From the NCBI RefSeq assembly GCF_002795245.1, contig NZ_PGVG01000044.1, forward strand, positions 1-61,155: a stretch of 61,155 nt of DNA, in the 5' to 3' direction. This DNA comes from Bradyrhizobium forestalis (GTDB lineage Bacteria; Pseudomonadota; Alphaproteobacteria; Rhizobiales; Xanthobacteraceae). Shown here piece by piece: positions 55,308 through 61,155 of the stretch (the first letter of the stretch is position 1; the number at the start of each line of letters is the position of its first letter). A model generated the notes under the pieces. That model searched no databases. It saw only the letters and a program-made list of their open reading frames with translations, and was not told the origin of the DNA. The translations under genes and the position numbers were made by a program.

Positions 55308-57707
55308 ATGTATCAAGTTCTCTACTGCCTCACTGACGAGCACGATTGGCGTCTCGTCGCCCTTGGCGGGGCGGTGTGTCTGCTCGCCAGCGCGGCGGCG
55401 ATCAGCCTGTTTCAGCGTGCACGCGCCACGCACGGCCCCGGGCGTCTGGCCTGGATTGCCCTGGATGCGGCCGTCAGCGGATGCGGCATCTGGGCGACGC
55501 ATTTCATCGCGATGCTTGCCTACGGGCCGGGCGGCGCCGGCGCCTACAACATCCCGGTGACAATTCTCTCGTTGATGCTTGCGATCTCCGTGACCTTCGT
55601 GGGGCTGAGCATCGCCGTATCGTCGTCGCGCCTGGTGTGGATCGTTCTCGGCGGCGCCATCGTCGGCACGGGTGTCGCGGCGATGCATTACACCGGCATG
55701 GCGGCGCTGGAGATGCCGGCACGGGTGGATTGGATTGGAAGCACGGTTGCCGCCTCGGTGCTGTTCGGCATTCTCTTCGCCGCGCTCGCGTTGTTCGTTG
55801 CTGCCCGAGGCGACGATATTCGCCACGCGCTGAGCGCGACCATCCTGCTCACGGTCGCCATCGTCGCGCATCATTTCACAGCGATGGGCGCGGTGCTGCT
55901 GACGCCGGACCCGACGCTCGCGATCAGCGGGCTCTCCATCCCGCCGGCCTCGCTGTCCTTCCTCACCGCCGGCGCTGCGGTCGCGATCATCGCGATTGCG
56001 CTCGTGGCCGCGCTGCTCGACCGCCGCGCCAAGGGCGAATTGGGCCGCCAGCAGATCGTGTTGGACAGCGCGCTGGAGAACATGTCGCAGGGGCTGTGCA
56101 TGTTCGATGCCGACGGCAAGATCATCCTGTTCAACGAGCGCTATGCCGCGATGCTCCGTCGTACCGACATCCTGCTCACCGGCCGGCTACTGATCGACGT
56201 GCTCAGGGAAGAGCAGGCCAAGGGCCAGTGGCAGGGCGACGCCGATGAATTCTTCGCGCGCCTCATCGCCGACGCACGCGAGGGCCGCACCACAACCGAC
56301 GTCGTCAACCGGTTCGGCCGCTCCATCCGGGTCGTCAACCAGCCGATGCAGGGCGGCGGCTGGGTTGCGACCTTCGAGGACATCACCGAATGGCTGGAGG
56401 CACAGGCCAAGATCTCGCACATGGCGCGCCATGATGCGCTGACCAGCCTGCCGAACCGGGTGCTGTTTCACGAAGAGCTCGAGCAGGGGCTGCGTCGGAC
56501 CAAGTCGGGCGACCAGCTCGCCGTGCTTTGTCTCGATCTCGATCACTTCAAGGACATCAACGACTCGCTCGGCCATCCCATCGGCGATGCGCTGCTCAAG
56601 GAGGTCGGCCGCAGGCTGAAGGCGACCGTCGGCGAGAACGACACCGTGGCGCGGCTCGGTGGCGACGAGTTCGCGGTGGTCCAGATCGGACGTTCCGAGG
56701 AGACCGCTGCGAGGTCCCTTGCCGGGCGCCTCGTCGAGGTGATCTCGGCGCCTTACGAGATCGACGACCATCAGATCGTGATCGGCGTCTCGATCGGCAT
56801 CTCGCTGTCGCCGCAGGACGGTAGCAATCCGGACGAGCTGTTGAAGAACGCCGATCTTGCGCTCTACCGCGCCAAGGCGGATGGCCGCGGCACCTATCGC
56901 TTCTTCGAGACCGGCATGGATGCGCGCGCTCAAGCGCGGCGCCTGTTGGAAATGGATCTGCGCGCGGCGCTGCAACGCGACGAATTTCAGGTCTATTATC
57001 AGCCGATCCGTGACGTCGCCAGCGGTCGCGTCGTTGCCTTCGAGGCGCTGTTGCGCTGGAACCATCCGCAGCGCGGGCTGATCGCGCCCATCAACTTCAT
57101 TCCGCTCGCCGAGGAGACCGGGCTCATCGTTCAGCTCGGTGAGTTCGTGCTGCGCTCCGCCTGCACCGACGCAACCACCTGGCCCGACGACGTCGATGTC
57201 GCCGTCAATTTGTCGCCGGTGCAGTTCAAGAGCCCGAACCTGATCGCGTCCGTGACCGAAGCGCTGGCCGTCTCGGGACTTGATGCGCGCCGTCTCGAGC
57301 TCGAGATCACCGAATCGGTGCTGCTCCAGAACAGCGAGGCGACGCTCACGACCCTTCACGAGCTGCGTGCCATGGGCGTGCGGATCTCGCTCGACGATTT
57401 CGGCACCGGCTATTCGTCGCTGAGCTATCTGCGCAGCTTCCCGTTCGACAAGATCAAGATCGACCGCTCCTTCGTGTCGGAGCTGGCGACGCGCGAGGAT
57501 TCCATGGCGATCATCCGTGCGGTGACCGGCCTCGGCCGCAGCCTCGGCATCGTCACCACGGCGGAAGGCGTCGAGAACGACGTGCAGCTCGAGCTGCTCC
57601 GGCGCGAAGGCTGCACTCAGGCGCAGGGTTATCTGTTCAGCAAGCCGCGGCCGGCGTCCGACGTGGCGATGATGCTGGACCGCCCGCGGCTGCGCGCGTC
57701 GGCGTAA
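55308..57707 (+). CDS. MHYT-PAS-GGDEF-EAL membrane c-di-GMP protein
   Basis: A 799-residue protein. The N-terminal membrane domain (about 10-235) has seven helices and MHYT-type motifs: THFIAM (64-69), MHYTGM (near 126) and HHFTAM (near 189), proposed to bind copper and sense oxygen, CO or NO. A PAS domain (about 250-370) follows, then GGDEF with the intact motif at 451-455 and EAL with EAL at 579-581 (FEALLRWNHP) and DDFGTGYSSLSYLRSF. Both catalytic motifs look complete, so it may make or break c-di-GMP. The inhibitory I-site before GGDEF reads GEND where RxxD is usual, so product inhibition is probably lost. Confidence 0.92.
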   Translation: MYQVLYCLTDEHDWRLVALGGAVCLLASAAAISLFQRARATHGPGRLAWIALDAAVSGCGIWATHFIAMLAYGPGGAGAYNIPVTILSLMLAISVTFVGLSIAVSSSRLVWIVLGGAIVGTGVAAMHYTGMAALEMPARVDWIGSTVAASVLFGILFAALALFVAARGDDIRHALSATILLTVAIVAHHFTAMGAVLLTPDPTLAISGLSIPPASLSFLTAGAAVAIIAIALVAALLDRRAKGELGRQQIVLDSALENMSQGLCMFDADGKIILFNERYAAMLRRTDILLTGRLLIDVLREEQAKGQWQGDADEFFARLIADAREGRTTTDVVNRFGRSIRVVNQPMQGGGWVATFEDITEWLEAQAKISHMARHDALTSLPNRVLFHEELEQGLRRTKSGDQLAVLCLDLDHFKDINDSLGHPIGDALLKEVGRRLKATVGENDTVARLGGDEFAVVQIGRSEETAARSLAGRLVEVISAPYEIDDHQIVIGVSIGISLSPQDGSNPDELLKNADLALYRAKADGRGTYRFFETGMDARAQARRLLEMDLRAALQRDEFQVYYQPIRDVASGRVVAFEALLRWNHPQRGLIAPINFIPLAEETGLIVQLGEFVLRSACTDATTWPDDVDVAVNLSPVQFKSPNLIASVTEALAVSGLDARRLELEITESVLLQNSEATLTTLHELRAMGVRISLDDFGTGYSSLSYLRSFPFDKIKIDRSFVSELATREDSMAIIRAVTGLGRSLGIVTTAEGVENDVQLELLRREGCTQAQGYLFSKPRPASDVAMMLDRPRLRASA

Positions 57708-57710
57708 GGG

Positions 57711-58145
57711 TCAGCCGCGGCGCAGCGCGAAATGCGCGCCGCAGAACGCCATCACCGCACCGAGGCACAGGGCGGCAAGCCCGGCGAGCACGCCCGAGAC
57801 GGTCGGGATCGGGCTCGGCGCCGAGGCCGCCTGGCCCGCGCCGGCAAGCAAGAGCACGCCGACCGCGATCAGGAATTGCCGCATCCGTTGCGGGATCTGG
57901 CCGGAGACGGCGCTCTGCATCAAGCTCGCCGTGAAATAGCCGCCGGAGAAGCCGACCGTGGCAATCAGCCACCAGGCGATCGCCGCGCCCGCGGGGATGT
58001 ACTCATGCGTGTCGGAGCGCCAGAGTCCGCCGAGGTCGAGCCCGTAGCGTGCGCCCAGCATGTGCACCGCGAGCGCCAGCAGCACGCCGGAGATCATCGC
58101 GGCGCCGAGAATCAGGCGGCGCGGAAAATAGGTCGTCTCAGCCAT
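57711..58145 (-). CDS. Hypothetical four-helix membrane protein
   Basis: A 144-residue protein with four hydrophobic helices (LILGAAMISGVLLALAVHML; AAIAWWLIATVGFSGGYFTA; FLIAVGVLLLAGAG; VLAGLAALCLGAVMAFCGAH) and a basic C-terminal end. I do not recognise the family. The start at 58145 gives a normal N terminus with GCGAGGC before the ATG. It ends three bases from the stop codon of the c-di-GMP gene and is divergent from the gene at 58202. Confidence 0.7.
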   Translation of the reverse strand: MAETTYFPRRLILGAAMISGVLLALAVHMLGARYGLDLGGLWRSDTHEYIPAGAAIAWWLIATVGFSGGYFTASLMQSAVSGQIPQRMRQFLIAVGVLLLAGAGQAASAPSPIPTVSGVLAGLAALCLGAVMAFCGAHFALRRG

Positions 58146-58201
58146 GCCTCGCTTGTAGGATGGGTGGGGTCGATCGCGCAAGCCGATCGCGAATGGGATC
58201 A

Positions 58202-58792
58202 ATGAGCGAGATGCGGGGAGCCGAAGCTGGTTCGACCACGAGCTACGCCTACAAGGCCTCGCTGATCGGCTCGGCGCACCGCTTCGAGCTGACGGAGGAG
58301 GGACTGTCCTGGCACGTCGCCGGACGCTCCGCGCTGTGGCGCTACGACGAGATCTCCGCGATCCGGCTGTCGTTCCGTCCGGTCTCGATGCAGCAGCACC
58401 GCTTTCGCGCCGATATCAGCCGCGCTGGCGGCGGCCGCATCGCGATCCTGTCGACGAGCTGGCAGACCGCGGCCCTGATGGCGCCGCAGGATGGCGGCTT
58501 CCGCGATTTTCTCATCGAGCTGCATGCGCGGATGGCGAAAGCGGGCAGCCGCGCGGAATTGACCGCTGGCCTCGGCCGCACGACCTATGCAGCGGTGCTG
58601 GCATTGCTCGCGGGGCTGGCGGTGGCAATGGCGGGGCTGTTGATCCGCGCGCTTCTGATCGGCGAATTCGCCGGCGTGCTGTTCATTCTCGGCTTTGCCG
58701 CGCTGTTCGCCTGGCAGGTCGGCGGCTTCGTCCGGCGCAACCGGCCGCGGAGCTACAGTTTTGATTGCGTGCCGAAGGCCTTGCTGCCTTAG
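58202..58792 (+). CDS. Hypothetical membrane protein with N-terminal PH-like domain
   Basis: A 196-residue protein. The first 110 residues look like a small soluble beta domain (RFELTEEGLSWHVAGRSALW, then YDEISAIRLSFRPV), reminiscent of bacterial PH-like domains in which a short sequence around SALWRYDEISAIRL is typical. Two membrane helices follow (VLALLAGLAVAMAGLLIRAL and FAGVLFILGFAALFAWQVGG). No function is known. It has 56 bases to the divergent start at 58145. Confidence 0.72.
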   Translation: MSEMRGAEAGSTTSYAYKASLIGSAHRFELTEEGLSWHVAGRSALWRYDEISAIRLSFRPVSMQQHRFRADISRAGGGRIAILSTSWQTAALMAPQDGGFRDFLIELHARMAKAGSRAELTAGLGRTTYAAVLALLAGLAVAMAGLLIRALLIGEFAGVLFILGFAALFAWQVGGFVRRNRPRSYSFDCVPKALLP

Positions 58793-58804
58793 TCTTCACG
58801 CACG

Positions 58805-60148
58805 CTACTCCGTCGAGTCAAAATCCTCTTCCTTGGTGCCGAGCAGCGAGACGATGGTGCGCAGGCCGGAATCGAGCTGCTCGGGCGAGGGCGGGGCGAG
58901 CGCGAGCCGCACCGCGTTCGGTGCATGGCCATGCGCGATTGCGAAGGTCGAGGACGGCGTCAGCGCGATGCCGCGCCTGGCTGCTGCGGCGACGAAGGTC
59001 TGCGAGCGCCAGTGCGGCGGCAGCGTCAGCCAGAGATGATAGGAGCGCGGATCGGCGGCGAGCTGGTAGCCGGCCAAGAGCCTCGCGACGGTCTGCTGGC
59101 GGCGCGCCGCATCGATGCGCTTCAGCCGGGTCAGCTCGGCGACGGTGCCGTCGGCCATCAGCCGCTGTCCGGCCGCGAGCGCATGGCCGGAGGCGATCCA
59201 GCCGCCGGTGCGGACGGCGCTCATCACGCTTTCGCGCAAGTGAGGCGGTACGACGAGGATGCCGAGCGCAAGGCCAGGTGCGACCTTCTTGGACAGGCTG
59301 TCGATCACGATGCAGCGGTCGGGCCCGAGCGCGGCCAGCGGCGTGTCGTCGGCGAGGAAGCCGTAGACGGCGTCCTCGATGATGGTGAGATCGAGCTTTT
59401 CGGCAACGCGCATGATGTCGGCGCGCCGCGCTGCGTTCATGGTGACGCCGAGCGGATTCTGGATGATGGGCTGGAGATACAGCGCCGACAGGTGGGCCTC
59501 GCGATGCGCTTTCTGGATGGCGTCGGGACGCGCGCCGAATTCGTCCATCGGAATCGGGACCAGCGTCACACCGAGCCGCGCGGCGATGCTCTTGACGTAA
59601 GGATAGGTCAGCGCCTCGACACCGCAGCGGCCACCGGTCGGAACGAGCGCCGCAAGCGCGGCCGCGAGCGATTGCTTGCCGTTGGCGGTGAAGAAGATCT
59701 GCTCGGCCTGAGGCGCAAAATCGTTGCGCGCGAGATAGGCCGCGGCAGCAACGCGCGCGCTCTTGGTGCCGGTGCTGGTCGACACGCGCAGCGCGGATTC
59801 GAGCGCGTCGATGCGCTCGAGCCCCGCAAGGCTCTTGGCGATCATCGCCCATTGCTGCGGCAATAGCGGATAATTGACCTCGAGATTGATGCGCGCGTCG
59901 GCCGGCTCGTTCATCGTTTCGACTTCGCGCCTGACGTCGCCGGAGATGAACGTGCCGCGCCCGACCTCGCCGACCACGAGCCCACGGCGGAGCAATTCCG
60001 TATAGACCCGGCTCGCGGTCGAGACCGCAATGCCGCGGTCATAGGCGAAATTGCGCTGCGGCGGCAGCCGGTCGCCGGGCCTTAACGTGCCGTTAGTGAT
60101 ATCGGCCGCAATGGCATCGGCAAGCTTCACGTACTCGAACTTGGACAT
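58805..60148 (-). CDS. MocR/PdxR-type GntR regulator with aminotransferase-like domain
   Basis: A 447-residue fusion: an N-terminal GntR-family winged helix (1-75; LADAIAADITNGTLRPGDRL, AVSTASRVYTELLRRGLVVG) and a fold-type I aminotransferase domain. The PLP lysine is in IDSLSKKVAPGLALGILV, and the YLQPIIQNPLGVTMNAARRA and IIEDAVYGFLADDTPLAAL blocks are typical of the MocR group. Most MocR regulators control vitamin B6, taurine, GABA or amine metabolism, often of a divergent gene. Here the divergent gene is a DUF1127 protein and not an obvious metabolic target, so the regulon is open. Confidence 0.9.
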   Translation of the reverse strand: MSKFEYVKLADAIAADITNGTLRPGDRLPPQRNFAYDRGIAVSTASRVYTELLRRGLVVGEVGRGTFISGDVRREVETMNEPADARINLEVNYPLLPQQWAMIAKSLAGLERIDALESALRVSTSTGTKSARVAAAAYLARNDFAPQAEQIFFTANGKQSLAAALAALVPTGGRCGVEALTYPYVKSIAARLGVTLVPIPMDEFGARPDAIQKAHREAHLSALYLQPIIQNPLGVTMNAARRADIMRVAEKLDLTIIEDAVYGFLADDTPLAALGPDRCIVIDSLSKKVAPGLALGILVVPPHLRESVMSAVRTGGWIASGHALAAGQRLMADGTVAELTRLKRIDAARRQQTVARLLAGYQLAADPRSYHLWLTLPPHWRSQTFVAAAARRGIALTPSSTFAIAHGHAPNAVRLALAPPSPEQLDSGLRTIVSLLGTKEEDFDSTE

Positions 60149-60336
60149 TATTGCACCGAGAGCAATCTTTTACTTGCTCCGAGGAGTGTACTGGAGCATT
60201 TAGGTTCCATCAAGTTCCGCGATTGAGCCGAGGAGAGCGAGAGCAATCCCACGGCAAAATGAGGTGCAGACGCCCACAAGCGTCGGCGCCAACGGCACCT
60301 GCTTCGCCGCGCGGGACGACAGGCCGGAGAAGAAGA

Positions 60337-60573
60337 ATGACCACGATCTCGCAAACTGCCGGGCGGTCTTTACGCCCATCCTCATCGGGCGGATTTTTCA
60401 CTGCGCTCGCCCATGCCGCCTCTGCGCTGTTCAATCGCCTCGAGCGCCGCTCCGCCGTCAAGACGCTGAACGAGCTCGACGACCGTGCCCTGCGCGACAT
60501 CGGCATCACGCGCAGCCAGATCGAGGATGCGGTGTACGGGCAGTTCAAGACCGAGCTGTCGCGGTATCTGTAA
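60337..60573 (+). CDS. DUF1127 domain small protein
   Basis: A 78-residue protein with the DUF1127 motif at about 46-65: VKTLNELDDRALRDIGITRS followed by QIEDAVYG. The N-terminal part is helical (GGFFTALAHAASALFNRLER). GGAGAAGAAG lies just before the ATG at 60337; longer in-frame extensions lack a start signal. It is shorter than the relative at 4286 (91 residues) and shares only the domain. It is divergent from the MocR gene. Confidence 0.87.
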   Translation: MTTISQTAGRSLRPSSSGGFFTALAHAASALFNRLERRSAVKTLNELDDRALRDIGITRSQIEDAVYGQFKTELSRYL

Positions 60574-60596
60574 GCCACTTCCGGCGCGCTCGTTCC

Positions 60597-60795
60597 TCGC
60601 GTGTCCCGGACGCGCTGCAACGCTCATAAGCGCGTTCACGCGCGTCTTCGACGCGCTATGGCGTTGCGGCGCAGAGCCGGGACCCAGTGTCGCCTCGCGA
60701 GTCGCTGTTGCATGGGCCCCGGCTCTGCAGCGCATCGTCGAACTGGACGATGCTTCGCATCGCCAGGGAGACGCTGGGCTGCGTCCGGGGCACGA
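60597..60795. repeat. Palindromic repeat, CTCGTGCCCCGGAC family (copy 3)
   Basis: It opens CGCGTGTCCCGGACGCGCTG and closes CTGCGTCCGGGGCACGAG. It holds the CGCAGAGCCGGGACCCA and TGGGCCCCGGCTCTGCAGCG blocks, and TCGTCGAACTGGACGATGCT followed by TCGCATCGCCAGGG, nearly identical to the copy at 21212 read in reverse. Confidence 0.88.
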
Positions 60796-60885
60796 GAGTC
60801 TTGTCATTGGACACACCTTCGCGTTCTCGCGGCTCATCGCGCTCGAGCTTTGCTTCCGTCATCTCACCCTCTGAAATGAAAGAGG

Positions 60886-61002
60886 GCGCAGGGAAGGCCG
60901 GGAGCCGGCTGGCACCCGCGGTCCACTGTGCGAATGTTGGCAGTCAGAAAATCTGCACAGCGGCATACAGGTGTAGCCAGGACATCCCGGCCTTCCCTGC
61001 GC
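60886..61002. repeat. Structured repeat with 18-bp perfect inverted ends
   Basis: GCGCAGGGAAGGCCGGGA (60886-60903) and TCCCGGCCTTCCCTGCGC (60985-61002) are perfect reverse complements separated by 81 bases, followed by GGTTTTACGGCTTATGTCGT. The same element type (GCGCAGGGAA...GGTTTTACGGCTTAT) is common in Bradyrhizobium genomes as I remember them. Its function is not known. Confidence 0.8.
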
Positions 61003-61060
61003 AGTGGTTTTACGGCTTATGTCGTGCTCTTGTGTCCGCAAAATCTGCCAGGATGTGCGA

Positions 61061-61086
61061 ACGGGCGGTTCTGACCAACCGCCCGT
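61061..61086. other. Perfect hairpin near the window edge
   Basis: ACGGGCGGTT (61061-61070) pairs perfectly with AACCGCCCGT (61077-61086) over a six-base loop. No run of T follows on either strand, so it is not a standard terminator; it may belong to the preceding repeat element. Confidence 0.6.
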
Positions 61087-61155
61087 CGCTGGATCCGAGC
61101 CCGTTCGTGCTCAAAGGCCTAGAGCCTGTCGGGGAGCGTGGGACGGATTCGGCGT

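Larger units (their letters stand above)
60574..61155. other. Gene-free right edge filled with repeats
   Basis: It consists of a copy of the CTCGTGCCCCGGAC family (60597-60795), a second element with an 18-bp inverted repeat (60886-61002), and a hairpin (61061-61086). No gene is visible up to the window end. Confidence 0.7.

Noticed and set aside
60151..60336. N-terminal extension of the DUF1127 protein to 60151
   Set aside because: The added sequence is Arg/Ser-rich without conservation, and a good ribosome binding site stands directly before the ATG at 60337.
1..61155. tRNA, rRNA, insertion sequence, prophage or defence island
   Set aside because: I found no clover-leaf sequence, rRNA segment, transposase, integrase, phage structural gene or known defence gene in any frame.

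Overview
The window is about 61 kb of high-GC alphaproteobacterial chromosome, most likely from Bradyrhizobium or a close relative in the Nitrobacteraceae. The grounds are the protein sequences (MurJ, a giant GPR/RgsE-type polar growth protein, YumC-type ferredoxin reductase, DUF1127 proteins, a CtrA-type site and a GGAAC-N16-CGTT EcfG-type promoter) and the many palindromic intergenic repeats of the kinds common in Bradyrhizobium. I see no rRNA, tRNA, CRISPR array, transposase or integrase. All calls come from reading the sequence; no database search was run.

Layout. 0.4-4.6 kb: murJ, then a more AT-rich islet with a DoxX-type gene and a second, decayed copy of the murJ 3' end, an orphan membrane protein, and a small promoter-sORF-terminator unit before a DUF1127 gene. 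4.8-11.4 kb: a lone molybdenum hydroxylase large subunit, cytochrome c556, a Cys/Met-metabolism PLP enzyme, a CHRD protein, a diheme cytochrome c and a stand-alone Lrp/AsnC ligand-binding domain. 11.6-13.6 kb: a hybrid histidine kinase whose membrane domain carries the complete set of plant ETR1 ethylene/copper residues. 13.9-18 kb: thiD, a metallophosphoesterase plus GT4 glycosyltransferase pair resembling the PlcP/Agt lipid-remodelling pair, and a threonine dehydratase-like enzyme. 18-25 kb: a secreted metacaspase-like protein divergent from an RbsD/FucU protein, small secreted and Ala/Glu-rich proteins, an MFS carrier and a dipeptide epimerase. 25-28 kb: an Mla-type lipid transport operon (STAS-MlaE, MlaF, MlaD). 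28-34.6 kb: the 1883-residue coiled-coil protein built on 22- and 44-residue (11-based) repeats, divergent from an Hpt protein with CtrA-like sites between them.

34.7-42.6 kb: ferredoxin, thioesterase and ferredoxin-NADP reductase, small periplasmic proteins, an OmpR/EnvZ-type two-component pair and a MipA/OmpV porin-like protein. 42.7-50.8 kb: a complete hexarate (galactarate/glucarate) catabolic cluster: garD, 2-oxoglutarate semialdehyde dehydrogenase, gudD, kdgD, a LysR regulator and a gudP-type transporter, with a shared candidate operator before kdgD, lysR and the transporter gene. 51-61 kb: an SGNH hydrolase, an LPG-synthase/AglD-type membrane protein, a YciE/YciF-type protein behind an EcfG-type promoter, an MHYT-PAS-GGDEF-EAL protein, two small membrane proteins, a MocR-type regulator, a second DUF1127 gene, and a block of repeats at the right edge.

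Most of the window is ordinary chromosome. The parts most worth following up are the ETR1-like kinase, the giant polar protein with its CtrA-like control region, the small sORF/terminator unit at 4.1 kb, the murJ 3'-end duplication, and the hexarate operator motif.
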